From the NCBI GenBank assembly GCA_036557885.1, contig DATBGS010000122.1:1-64000 (forward strand): a stretch of DNA of 64,000 nucleotides, read 5' to 3'. Within the stretch, counting starts at the first letter, position 1. The number at the start of each line of letters is the position of its first letter. Positions 50,398 through 60,000 of the stretch are shown here, in pieces. Both the position numbers and the translations under genes were made by a program. The stretch is from DATBGS01 sp036557885 (lineage in GTDB: Bacteria > Chloroflexota > Ktedonobacteria > Ktedonobacterales > DATBGS01). Under the pieces are notes generated by a model, which was not told where the DNA came from, searched no databases, and was given only the letters and a program-made list of their open reading frames with translations.

Positions 50398-51225
50398 ATG
50401 AACGCTGTTGCACGCGCTGGCCGTTTTCTGGAGCAGCATGGCCGCGACATTGATCGCGCCCGCTTTGCCTACCACTTTGGCACGACTTCTCAAGAGGAGC
50501 TTCTGGCGGTGCTGAGCCGCTACCAAAACGCCGACGGCGGCTTTGCGCGGCTGGAGGTAGACATCAAAGCGCCGGAGAGTAATCCCTTTGCAACTGAACT
50601 GGCCCTGGTGATCTGTGCGCAGGCAGAGGTTGCCGGGGAACACCTGCTGCTTCAGCGAGCGGCAGCATATCTGGAGGCTACGCAAGATGAAGAGGGCGGC
50701 TGGCGCTTCACGCCGGAGATTTACCAGCACGAACTGGCGCCCTGGTTCCAGGGCTGGGAATGGCCCAACCTGAACCCGGCCTGCACTCTCGCTGGAGTGC
50801 TCAAGCAGCTCAGCCTGGGGTCTGAGCGGCTGCATGCCGGGGTTGAGCGCTTGTTTGAGCAGCGCGCCAATGTGAAAGATGTAGCTCTGGGCGAGTTTTA
50901 CGACGTGCGCCCCTACGCGGGCTATTTCTCGCCAGAGTGGGCGCACCCCCAGCGTGATTTGTATCTTTCGGGCGTGCTCTGGTGGCTGATTCGCCAGCAG
51001 TTGGAGGGCAAGTTGCCCGATGCCGGGCACTTCTTTGAGTATGTGCGCTCCCAAGAGACGTATCTGGGCCGACATCTCCCAGCAGCCATGCTGACGGAGC
51101 AGCTAGACCGCCTGGCCGCAGAGCAGCAGGAAGACGGCGGCTGGCCCAGCCCGTACAATGAGGGCTGGCGTGGCTGGGTGACGGTGCAGAGCTTGCTGGT
51201 GCTTCAGCAGTTTGGGCGGCTGTAG
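50398..51225 (+). CDS. Prenyltransferase/terpene-cyclase-fold protein
   Basis: A 275-residue alpha/alpha-barrel protein with QW-like repeats: SRYQNADGGFARL (about 40), ATQDEEGGWRF (about 95) and AEQQEDGGWPSPY (about 240). It is far shorter than squalene-hopene cyclase and no DxDD motif is seen, so true cyclase activity is unlikely. Clean RBS AAGGAG. Divergent from the WYL regulator gene. Confidence 0.72.
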   Translation: MNAVARAGRFLEQHGRDIDRARFAYHFGTTSQEELLAVLSRYQNADGGFARLEVDIKAPESNPFATELALVICAQAEVAGEHLLLQRAAAYLEATQDEEGGWRFTPEIYQHELAPWFQGWEWPNLNPACTLAGVLKQLSLGSERLHAGVERLFEQRANVKDVALGEFYDVRPYAGYFSPEWAHPQRDLYLSGVLWWLIRQQLEGKLPDAGHFFEYVRSQETYLGRHLPAAMLTEQLDRLAAEQQEDGGWPSPYNEGWRGWVTVQSLLVLQQFGRL

Positions 51226-51243
51226 GGAAGCACCATCAGTTTC

Positions 51244-52032
51244 TCAGACCAACTTGCGGGCGATGATCTGGAAAAAGCGCCCCAGCAAATTGTAGGGATA
51301 GCGGTCAGTCAGGGCCAATTCAAGCCGCTCTAGCTGCGCGAAAAAGGCTGGGTCGCTTTTCTGCTCGTTGTTGGGCAGGTAGTCGCAGACACAGCGCACG
51401 CCATACTGCCCCATGACCATGCACCCCGCGTTCTGAAGCGGCTGCACAATGTCTTCGATGGCAAAGCGGCGGACGGGAACCTCAAACGTGCTGGCCTGTG
51501 AGGTAGGAGCATCAAGCTCCTGCTCGATGGCCGCTATATCGCCGCCTTGCAGCATGGCGCGGAAAACAGAGGAGTGGCGATTGACGCTCATAATGGAGAG
51601 CAATCCGCCCGGCTGCAATGTGTCGCAGATGGTCTGGACTGCCAGGTTGAGATCATCCACATACTGAAGTACATTGTGGCAGAGCACCACATCAAAGGCA
51701 GGCTCAGGGAACAGTGTGGGCAGCGCGCTCAAATCGGCATGATGGACGGTCAGCGCGTCGCTCAGATTCATCTCCTCGGCATTCTGGCACGCTTCGCTGA
51801 GCATCTCTGCTGAGTAGTCCACCAGAGTGATCTCGTGCCCAAGCGCGGCAAGCGGAATGGAGTCCAGGCCGTTGCCGCCGCCAATATCCAGAATGCGCAG
51901 TGTCGTCTCATCTGGAAGGTAACGAAACAGGTTCACCTGCGCAATCCTATAGCGCAGGCGCCCCCAAGGGGCGTCTTGCCATTCCTTCCAGGCGGCCATA
52001 TGATCGTCAAACGTCCGGGAGGAAGTTGGCAT
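51244..52032 (-). CDS. Class I SAM-dependent methyltransferase
   Basis: A 262-residue methyltransferase. Motif I LRILDIGGGNGLDSIPLAAL (about 45-64), then ITLVDYSAEML, the motif IV-like FDVVLCHNVLQYVDDL and a helix typical of UbiE/SmtA-like enzymes. Small-molecule or lipid substrate, not identified. GGAG about 8 nt upstream of ATG. Confidence 0.83.
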   Translation of the reverse strand: MPTSSRTFDDHMAAWKEWQDAPWGRLRYRIAQVNLFRYLPDETTLRILDIGGGNGLDSIPLAALGHEITLVDYSAEMLSEACQNAEEMNLSDALTVHHADLSALPTLFPEPAFDVVLCHNVLQYVDDLNLAVQTICDTLQPGGLLSIMSVNRHSSVFRAMLQGGDIAAIEQELDAPTSQASTFEVPVRRFAIEDIVQPLQNAGCMVMGQYGVRCVCDYLPNNEQKSDPAFFAQLERLELALTDRYPYNLLGRFFQIIARKLV

Positions 52033-52042
52033 GGTGTGTCTC

Positions 52043-52083
52043 CAAAAACAAAAAACAAGCGCCCTGGCTAAGAGCGAGGGCGC
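52043..52083 (-). terminator. Terminator of the site-2 protease gene
   Basis: On the minus strand GCGCCCT (52083-52077) pairs with AGGGCGC (52065-52059), then TTGTTTTTTGTTTTT. It lies 10 bp after the protease stop and just before the methyltransferase gene. Confidence 0.75.
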
Positions 52084-52092
52084 TAACCAGCT

Positions 52093-53172
52093 TTATTGCC
52101 CGATGGCGAGCGGTAGCAAGCTCTGGGCATAGGCCATCATGATCACCAGAAAGGCGGCCAGGCCAAAGTAGGCGACGCTGATGCCGATTTTGGTGCTGAG
52201 CGGAACCTGATAATAGCCGCTTGCCTGATTCCCACGCTTGAACTGCTGATACACCTGAGAAGCTGAAAGCAGCAGGATCATCAGCAGAAACAGATTAAAG
52301 TAGTGAGTGATGGTCAGATCGTACAGGAATACCCCAACCAGTAGCAGCAGGCCAACAATCCAGGCTTTGCGCGAGATCGCCCCAACAATGCGTCCCCCAT
52401 CCAGCGGAGTCACGGGGATGAGGTTAAACAGGTTGATGAAAAAGCCAAAATAGGCCAGGGCGGGCCAGAGGCCAATGCGATTGCCCAGAAAGAACGGCAC
52501 CAGACACAGCAGCGCGGCCACCGTCCCCAGAATTGGTCCGGCGATGCCAATCTCGGCTTCATCTTTGGCATTGCGCGGCATGCCCTTCATGGCGACAAAC
52601 GCGCCCATCAGCGGGATAAAGATGGGCGCGCTGGCTGGAACGCCCTTGGCGCGCAGGACAATGACATGCCCCATCTCGTGCAGGAACAGCAGGAAGATGA
52701 TGCCCAGCGCGAAACGCCAACCAAAGATGGCCGCGTAAATTGCCAAGCTGATCAGGATAGAGATGCTGGCGTAGCCAAATTTGAGGTAGAGCGCCAGGAA
52801 TTTCAGGCCAGCCAGAACAGCGCCACCAAACTTGAGCAGCAGACCCAGGATGCCCACGCTAGCGCCCCCGCCAGCCTTGGCCCAGGTGCGCTTTTTTTGC
52901 TGGTCGTAGCGAATATCGGTGAGTTGATTGGTGGGCGTCTCGTCCACGTAATCGGCGCGCAGTTGCTCCGGGCGCAGGGGCTGACTCATTCGCCCGGCAG
53001 AGGCATCGGCCCGGAAGTAATCGGGTGGTGGCGGATAGGATGGGCTGCCTGCTGCGCTGGAGGAGAAGTATTCGGGCGGCGGCGGATAGGCTCCAGGGTT
53101 CCCCTGCTGGGAGAGATCGTCTGCATTCCACGAATCTGGCTGCCCTGAGCCGTAGGAGCGGTTAAACGCCAT
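52093..53172 (-). CDS. Site-2 protease-family (M50) membrane metalloprotease
   Basis: A 359-residue intramembrane zinc protease. A Pro/Tyr/Ser-rich soluble N-terminus (about 1-105) precedes the M50 core with zinc motif LFLHEMGHVIVL (HExxH) and the second metal motif NLIPVTPLDGGRIVG. About six TM helices. GAAGGAAA upstream of ATG. Substrates of such proteases are often anti-sigma factors; none is adjacent. Confidence 0.87.
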   Translation of the reverse strand: MAFNRSYGSGQPDSWNADDLSQQGNPGAYPPPPEYFSSSAAGSPSYPPPPDYFRADASAGRMSQPLRPEQLRADYVDETPTNQLTDIRYDQQKKRTWAKAGGGASVGILGLLLKFGGAVLAGLKFLALYLKFGYASISILISLAIYAAIFGWRFALGIIFLLFLHEMGHVIVLRAKGVPASAPIFIPLMGAFVAMKGMPRNAKDEAEIGIAGPILGTVAALLCLVPFFLGNRIGLWPALAYFGFFINLFNLIPVTPLDGGRIVGAISRKAWIVGLLLLVGVFLYDLTITHYFNLFLLMILLLSASQVYQQFKRGNQASGYYQVPLSTKIGISVAYFGLAAFLVIMMAYAQSLLPLAIGQ

Positions 53173-53251
53173 AGCTTTCCTTCTTTCCCGGCGGGCGACG
53201 GCGAGCATCGTCCTTTTGGTGGCAGAGCCGGTTTCTGCCGGGCGCCAAAAC

Positions 53252-53914
53252 TCAGGCGCTCGATGAGTTCTCTTGCAAAGTCGCCAGAAGCTCCTCCCAG
53301 GGGATTGCTCCGGCGCGCACAAGCTCTGGCGGCTGCACCGCCATATCAATAATGGTGGAGGCGACCTCTTTCAAGCGCGGCCCGCCCACCAGCAACAGGT
53401 CAATGCCCTCTCCAATACTCACTGCCACCTCTTCAGGATTACGCGCGCCTTCCTCCCCGGAAATATTGGCGCTGGTCGTCGCCAGCGGCCCGCCAAATCC
53501 GCGTAAGAGCGCCAGGGCCACCGGATGATTGGGCACGCGAATGGCAACCTTGCCGCCGCCATGCGTGCCCTCCACCAGCCCTTGCCGGGCCGGGAGCAGG
53601 ATGGTCAAGGCGCCCGGCCAGTAGAGGCCCATCAATTGTCTGGCCCCCTCGGAGATATACCCATGTTCAATAAGTTCGCTCGCATGGGCGGCATACCCCA
53701 AAAGCAGCGGCAGCGGCTTATCCAGTGGCCGACGCTTCACTTGAAATACGTGCTGGACAGCGATGGGGTTGCGCCCATCCACCGCCACGCCAAAGAGCGT
53801 ATCGGTGGGAAACGCGATGACGCCGCCCGCCCGCGCAACCTCAACGGCGCGCTGGACAGCGGCGTCAATGACGCTGGAAGTTGTTTCATCCCAGGCTGAG
53901 AGCGTTTGGAGCAT
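53252..53914 (-). CDS. tsaC: L-threonylcarbamoyladenylate synthase
   Basis: A 220-residue YrdC/Sua5-domain enzyme for t6A37 tRNA modification; it makes threonylcarbamoyl-AMP from threonine, bicarbonate and ATP. It has the opening GGVIAFPTDTLFGVAVDGRN, the KRRPLDKPLPLLL nucleotide-binding block and TTSANISGEEGARNPEE. Length corresponds to TsaC with a short tail and lacks the Sua5 domain. The stop lies 80 bp before the protease start. Confidence 0.92.
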   Translation of the reverse strand: MLQTLSAWDETTSSVIDAAVQRAVEVARAGGVIAFPTDTLFGVAVDGRNPIAVQHVFQVKRRPLDKPLPLLLGYAAHASELIEHGYISEGARQLMGLYWPGALTILLPARQGLVEGTHGGGKVAIRVPNHPVALALLRGFGGPLATTSANISGEEGARNPEEVAVSIGEGIDLLLVGGPRLKEVASTIIDMAVQPPELVRAGAIPWEELLATLQENSSSA

Positions 53915-54018
53915 GAGGCACTTCTTTAATAGGCGAGAATACTTGGCACGATTCGCCTTGTCTGGTCCTGTACTATCCTACCGTTACTTAAAGTATAACA
54001 TAGGGCAGGTCAGAGCAA

Positions 54019-54744
54019 TCATATCTTCATGCTGTAGACAACAAGTGCGGCAGGCAGTTCTCGATAAGCAGGGAATTGCTCTGCCAGAACGCCTTCAGCC
54101 CTTGGCTCAGCTAGCGCTCTGATCTGAAAGCCAGCTTGCACAAGTGTGTTGAGGTAGGTGCTGACGATGCGATGGTGGGCACCCACGCGACCTTTGACAC
54201 CTGTTGCATTGGCTTGAACCCAAAACCCCTCTGCAAAATAGTTTCCCGTCTCGCGGGTCACAATTCCGTCATGGTGTTCGACCCAGAAAGAACCAGGCAT
54301 CTGAAGACATGGAGGCGTGATGGAAAAAGCAAACCACCCGTGTGAGCGCAAAATGCGCCAGACTGTCCGAAATGTGGCAGTCAGGTCGGGAATATCCATC
54401 AGCGCCATGTTGCAGACCACCCCATCAAAGCTGGCATCGGCAAGAGTCTGTCCTTTCTGCGCATCATCCAGTTGATAAACAATATGCAGCGGGTGAGCGT
54501 CTTCCTCCTGCTGGGCAAGCGCCAGGAGGCGCTCTGAAAGATCAATGCCCACGATATGCGCTCCGCGCTGCGCTAACTGGCGAGCAGCTACGCCCTGCCC
54601 GCAAGCCAGATCACAAATCTGCTGCCCCTGTACTTTGCCAATGACCGTCAAGAGCGCGGGCAGCACAATATTATGCAGGAGTCTGCCGGTACGTATTTGC
54701 TCGTCGTACCACTCAGCAATCTGGTCATAGCTCGCTGACTGCAT
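54019..54744 (-). CDS. Class I SAM-dependent methyltransferase
   Basis: A 241-residue methyltransferase of the UbiE/Methyltransf_11 kind. SAM motif I ICDLACGQGVAARQLAQRG (about 43-61), IVGIDLSERLLALA, and FDGVVCNMALMDIPDL (about 107-122). The ATG used follows GAGAGAAA; a TTG 21 nt upstream is an alternative. It starts just after the cinA gene ends (24 bp), on the same strand. Substrate unknown. Confidence 0.83.
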   Translation of the reverse strand: MQSASYDQIAEWYDEQIRTGRLLHNIVLPALLTVIGKVQGQQICDLACGQGVAARQLAQRGAHIVGIDLSERLLALAQQEEDAHPLHIVYQLDDAQKGQTLADASFDGVVCNMALMDIPDLTATFRTVWRILRSHGWFAFSITPPCLQMPGSFWVEHHDGIVTRETGNYFAEGFWVQANATGVKGRVGAHHRIVSTYLNTLVQAGFQIRALAEPRAEGVLAEQFPAYRELPAALVVYSMKI

Positions 54745-54768
54745 GCGTTTCTCTCTATCTGGCAAAAC

Positions 54769-56013
54769 CTAGCCAACCTGCCGCCACAGGCCGGAGAGGT
54801 GCAGGCGAGCCAGGTTGAGCGCGGCCAGCGTCGCGCGCCATTTCACCTCGGTGCGGCTGCGATGGCGCAGATTAGGACTTGCAGTTGCTATGCCAAGCGG
54901 CGATTCAATGGCAATGTGAATGGTGCCCACCGGCTTACCTTCTTGCTCAGTTGGCCCGGCCACGCCCGTAATCCCTACGCCAACATCGGCACCTAGCCGG
55001 GCGCGGGCGGCGCTCGCCATCGCCTTTGCTGTCTCCAGGCTGACCGCGCCATGCGTATCCAGAATCGTCTGGGGCACGCCCCATTCGGCTTTCATGGCGG
55101 TGGCGTAAGACACCAGCCCGCCGCGAAAATAGTCCGAACTGCCCGCAATATCGGTGATCGTGCTGGCAAAGAGGCCGCCTGTACAAGACTCCATCGCGCC
55201 CAGCGTCCAGCCCTTCTCGCGCAGCAGCTTCCCCAGCACGCTTTGCAGCGTTTCGTCATCCACCCCAAAGATATAGCTGCCCAGAATCTCGCGCACCTGC
55301 GCTTCCATCGCTGCCACCAATGCCTGTGCCTGCTCCTCGGTGGGCGCTTTGGCGGTGACGCGCACGTCTACCGCGTCGCGCTTGGCATAGGTGGCGATGG
55401 TGGGGTTGCTGTTGTGCAGGATCGGGTCCAGCTTCTCTTCCACCGAGCCTTCGCCCATGCCGCTCACGCGCAGCATGCGCGTAAAGAGCACCGCGCCGGT
55501 GCGCGGACGCAGCAGCGGGACCGCTTCATTGGTCCACATACGTATCATTTCATGTGGCACACCCGGCATAGAGACGATGATATGCCCGTCGCGCTCGGTC
55601 CACCAGCCCGGCGCGGTGCCAACGGGGTTGGGGAGCGTGCGCGCCGAAGGGATGAGCGCGGCCTGCTTCAGATTGCGCGCTGGCATGGCAATGCCGCGCC
55701 CGCTAAAGAAATCGCGCAGTTCCCGCTCCAGTTCAGGGATGACTTCCATCTTCTCGTCCAGCAGTTCCGCAATGCTTTCGCGCGTCAGGTCGTCTTCGGT
55801 GGGGCCAAGCCCGCCAGTCGTGATGATGAGGTCGGCGCGCTCCCAGGCGCGGCGCAAGGTTTCCACCACGCGCCCCTGGTTATCGCCCACCTGCGAGACA
55901 AAGTACAGATCAATGCCCAGCGCGGCCAGTTGTTGTGAGAGAAAGGTAGCGTTGGTATCGGTGATATTGCCAAGCAACAATTCGGTGCCAATAGAGAGGA
56001 TTTCAGCGCGCAT
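54769..56013 (-). CDS. cinA: CinA-family nicotinamide-nucleotide amidohydrolase
   Basis: A 414-residue two-domain protein. The N-terminal MoeA/MogA-like COG1058 domain has EILSIGTELLLGNITDTNA and ITTGGLGPTEDDLTRE. The C-terminal PncC domain has MESCTGGLFASTITDIAGSS and VGITGVAGPTEQEGKPVG. The latter deamidates NMN in pyridine nucleotide salvage, and the former hydrolyses ADP-ribose in studied homologues. AAGGA before ATG. Full family length. Confidence 0.93.
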   Translation of the reverse strand: MRAEILSIGTELLLGNITDTNATFLSQQLAALGIDLYFVSQVGDNQGRVVETLRRAWERADLIITTGGLGPTEDDLTRESIAELLDEKMEVIPELERELRDFFSGRGIAMPARNLKQAALIPSARTLPNPVGTAPGWWTERDGHIIVSMPGVPHEMIRMWTNEAVPLLRPRTGAVLFTRMLRVSGMGEGSVEEKLDPILHNSNPTIATYAKRDAVDVRVTAKAPTEEQAQALVAAMEAQVREILGSYIFGVDDETLQSVLGKLLREKGWTLGAMESCTGGLFASTITDIAGSSDYFRGGLVSYATAMKAEWGVPQTILDTHGAVSLETAKAMASAARARLGADVGVGITGVAGPTEQEGKPVGTIHIAIESPLGIATASPNLRHRSRTEVKWRATLAALNLARLHLSGLWRQVG

Positions 56014-56167
56014 AGTCCATCCTTAACGGGTGTGATCGCCAGCAGCGTGAGAGGTTGTCGTTGTCTGTAACGATAGCACTGCAACCGCTGATGGTGCAAG
56101 CGGTATGAAGCTTGCAACACCACAACAGCACTCACACACAGTGGTGGGCAAAGGAGGACATCGCCAA

Positions 56168-56932
56168 ATGGCGCACACGCGCACCAGCCGCTCACCATCA
56201 TCACCATCTCATCGGCGACCCCGCCGGGGTTGCGCCAACCCCCGGCAGCAATGGGCGCAGCGTATCCTGGCGATACTCCTGGCGGCAGGGTTGATCTTGC
56301 TCCTGTTAGCCTGGGCAATCTGGCAGCTATTGCTCTGGTTGCAACACCACCCCCTGGCGGGCACAGCGCTCTGGGTCAGCGCCCTGCTCTTGGGGGTGCT
56401 GGTGGCTGGTGGCGTGTTCTATTGGACGTTTCGCCTGCCGCCGCCGGGGCTGCGCGGGCGCCATCCCCGCCGCGCCGACCTCGCCCGCTACTACGACCAG
56501 CGCGGCACGCTGCGTGCGTTTCAGGAAATGGACCCACTGGAGTTTGAGCAGTATGTCGGGCGGCTGTTTGAGCTAGAGGGCTATCAGGTGGAATACACGG
56601 CGCGCACTGGTGATGAAGGCGTGGACCTGCGCCTGCGCCGCTCAAAACGAGGCTGGCGCGGGCGCGGCGGTGGGCTGGCGCTGGTGCAGTGCAAACGCTA
56701 TGGGCCAGGGCACTCCGTTGGCTCGCCCGAATTGCAGCACTTCTCCGGCGCGTTACGCCACGAACTGGCCTACGAGGGCTATGTCGTTACCACCAGCTTC
56801 TTTACTCCGTCAGCACAAGAGTGGGCACACAGAGAGGGCATCCATCTGATAGACGGGTTGGCGCTGCTGCACTGGCGCAACCGCCTGCTGCGCCGCGCGC
56901 GCCTGGGGATGACCTTTTTGCCACTTCCATAA
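56168..56932 (+). CDS. Membrane-anchored Mrr-like restriction endonuclease
   Basis: A 254-residue protein. Two TM helices (about 28-53 and 61-85) follow a basic N-terminus. The rest is an Mrr-type PD-(D/E)XK nuclease: MDPLEFEQYVGRLFELEGYQ (about 122-141), catalytic Asp in TGDEGVDLRLRR and the VQCKR strand (QxK) with a following GSPELQHFSGALRHE. AGGAGG about 10 nt upstream. Mrr enzymes cut modified DNA; membrane anchoring would place it at the cell border. It could equally act in genome maintenance. Confidence 0.83.
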   Translation: MAHTRTSRSPSSPSHRRPRRGCANPRQQWAQRILAILLAAGLILLLLAWAIWQLLLWLQHHPLAGTALWVSALLLGVLVAGGVFYWTFRLPPPGLRGRHPRRADLARYYDQRGTLRAFQEMDPLEFEQYVGRLFELEGYQVEYTARTGDEGVDLRLRRSKRGWRGRGGGLALVQCKRYGPGHSVGSPELQHFSGALRHELAYEGYVVTTSFFTPSAQEWAHREGIHLIDGLALLHWRNRLLRRARLGMTFLPLP

Positions 56933-56989
56933 CCTGCCCCCTTGTGTTATAAATCTCGGCACAGCTTTTGCGACTTTTCCCTTGAAATA

Positions 56990-57029
56990 CTAAATATGGG
57001 GTTTTTGCCCTTGAAAAATCAAGATATTG
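56990..57029 (+). promoter_or_regulatory. Candidate pair of NrdR boxes
   Basis: CTAAATATGG (56990-56999) and CAAGATATTG (57020-57029) fit the core CwAtATaTwG of the NrdR box at 8 and 9 of 10 positions. They lie 30 bp apart, close to the three helical turns usual for NrdR pairs. The second lies within the promoter spacer of nrdJ. Confidence 0.45.
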
Positions 57030-57039
57030 ATATTATACT
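57011..57039 (+). promoter_or_regulatory. nrdJ promoter
   Basis: TTGAAA (57011-57016), 17-bp spacer, TATACT (57034-57039). The predicted transcript start lies about 20 bp before the first ATG. The stretch is markedly AT-rich. Confidence 0.65.
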
Positions 57040-57066
57040 TCCTAACGGCGCCAAAAATTTGAAAGA

Positions 57067-60000
57067 ATGTTCCAGCCATCAATGACGATGGTGTGCGTGA
57101 TCGAACCGAGAAAAGAGACGCAGCAGAAAGGGACGGAGCGAGTGAAAGAGCAGAAGTCTGGCCCATCGGCAGGGGCAAAACGTGGTGGACCAGCACGAAA
57201 GCCTGGGAAATGGTCAGAATCAGCAGTGCGGGTGCTGAACGAACGCTATGTAATGAAAGATGAGCAAGGGCGCCCCACCGAGACGCCCGACGAGTTGATC
57301 TGGCGCGTGGCGCGCGCGGTGGCTTCCGCCGAGAACCGCTGGACCGAGAAGTCCGGCCAGAGCGCCGATGAGATGGCGGAAGCATTTTATGAACTGATGG
57401 TAAGCCGTCAGTTCCTGCCGAACAGCCCCACGCTGATGAACGCGGGCAAGGGCAACAATCTGCAACTTTCCGCCTGCTACGTGGTGCCCGTCGAGGATAG
57501 CCTGTCGGGGATTTTTGGCTCGCTCAAGAACGCGGCACTGATTCACCAATCAGGCGGCGGCGTGGGCTACAGTTTTAGCCGCCTTCGGCCCAAAGGAAGT
57601 ATCGTTAATTCTACTCGTGGTGTAGCTTCTGGCCCGGTCAGCTTTATGCGCATTTTTGATGCTGGCACAGAGGCGGTGAAACAAGGCGGATGTGTCGTTC
57701 CTGAAACGCGCGTGGCGACCACAAATGGCCTGGTGCAGATTGGGACGCTTGGCCCGCGCGAAGCCGAGCCGAAAAGCTGGCATCCCCACGCGCAACCCGT
57801 GACAGTCTATACTGATGAGGGCAGCCGCACCTCTGATGAGTTTTATTACAATGGCGTGGCGGCTATTCGTCGGCTGCGTACTACGCATGGCTATCACTTT
57901 GCGGGCACCCTGGAGCATCGTGTCCGTGTGATTGACCAGCATGGCGCGTATGTCTGGCGGCACCTGAAGGATGTGCAAGTGGGGGATTGGGTTGCGTTGC
58001 AGAAGTATACCTACCCCGAAACCACCGATTATCGTTTTCCACCATCTGAGCGCATCCCACATTTCAACGCCAAGCAGATCACAATACCAGAGCGCCCAAC
58101 CGCCGAATTAGGCGAGTTTGTTGGCTACGTCATTGGGGACGGCTGTATCAACTATCACGACTCACAGCAGAAACTTGGCGGCAGGCTCATACTCGCTGTC
58201 GCCCATGCTGATGCAGATGTAGGCGAGCAATTGCTGCGGTTGGCGAAAGACCTCTTTGGCGTCACGGCATCAGCGCGCACCAAGCCAAACGACGCCAGCA
58301 CCAACTACTTCTTTACCTCAACAGAAGTGGTGGCCTGGCTAGAGCATATTGGTGTGAGCAAGCCTTCAACATTGAATGTGCGCGTACCAGAAGCGGTCTT
58401 CCGCGCTGGTGCTGCGTTTGCGCGAGGCTTTTTGCGTGGGCTGTTTACTGCTGATGGGACCATCACTGCTGAGGGCTATCCCTCGTTCTGTAGCATTTCG
58501 CGTGGCCTGGTGGAAGATGTGCAGCAGTTGCTGCTAGCGCTGGGCATTCCCAGCCATGTTTCTGTTACGACCAAACGAGCAGGAGCCTTTGGAACAAATC
58601 CAATCTATCGATTGCATGTGATCACCCGTGAAGGGCTGCGTCAGTTTGCCCTTCAAATTGGTTTCATGTCAGCAGCCAAGAATGCGCGACTGGAAGCGGG
58701 CCTGAAGAAAGCCTGGGAGTTTAACGACGTTATCCCCAACCAGCATGCACTGGTGGCCGCTTTATACGCCGGTCCAGGGCGCGGCAGCGGCCCAGGGAGA
58801 AGCCCACGCGGGGCCAATCGTTCCCTCTATCGAGATGTGCAGCATTACCTGCCGGGAGTGCAGGCGCCCCGCCAGTTGACGCGCTCTCGCTTGCAAGCGT
58901 TGGCGGAAAAGCATGCTGAAGTACGTGCCAGCGCGCTTGCGGCGTTTCTGAGCAACGGCCAGTTCTATGACCAGATAGCTTCCATTGAGGAAGACGAATC
59001 AGTCACCGTAGACCTCTCTGTCGCTCAAAACCATACCTACATTGCCAACAGTTTTGTCAGCCATAACACCCGTCGCGGCGCAAACATGGGGATTTTACGG
59101 GTAGACCACCCCGACATCTTCGAGTTTATAGACTGCAAGCGCGACGGCTCCATTACCAACTTCAACATCTCGGTTGCCATCACCGATGAGTTTATGCGCG
59201 CGCTGCGAGAAGATGGTGAGTACGAACTAATTTCGCCGCATACCAAGAAAGTTGTGCGGCGGGTGCGCGCCCGCGAGGTGATGGACCGCATTGTCTCGGC
59301 GGCTTGGGCAACCGGCGACCCTGGACTGGTGTTTCTTGATCGAGCCAACAGCTCTACAGCCAACCCCACGCCAGAAATTGAGCTGCTGGAATCTACCAAC
59401 CCCTGTCTTGTAGGCGAAACTCGCCTTTCAACGAGCACAGGGCTGCGGCGAATGGATGCGCTCCATGCCAGCCAGGAAGCAATTCAGGTTGTCACTGACT
59501 TATCGGTGCTGGGACTAGGGCAGGTTGCAACTATCAATGGCTTTGCTCTGAGGTCGCCGCAAGCTGTGGCTTTCCACGACGCTGCTCCCGTTTTCCAGAC
59601 AGGTAAACAAGTTCCAGTGTGGCGCCTGGTGACAAGTCATGGCATTGAAGTGATTGCAACCCCCAATCATCGCTTCTTAACAACGCAAGGCTATAAGCGA
59701 CTTGATGAATTGCAATTTGAGGATACCTTGATTCTCCAAGGCGGGGAGGGAGCCTGGTCAAAAGAACGCACGCTTCCGAAAATCATCTACGGAGAGCGTA
59801 GCGCCAGCCGATTGCGCGTAAAGATGGCGCGTGGTGAGATTGAACTACCGACGGAATGGTCTGCTGAGTTAGGCGAAATGATGGGTTATGTCCTCGGTGA
59901 TGGATATGTGCGCAGAGAAGGTGCGAGCGATATTGTGGGTATCGCTGTAGCCCAGGAAGACCAGGGTATTGCAGATCAGTTGCAAGAAAGGTTCAACCGG

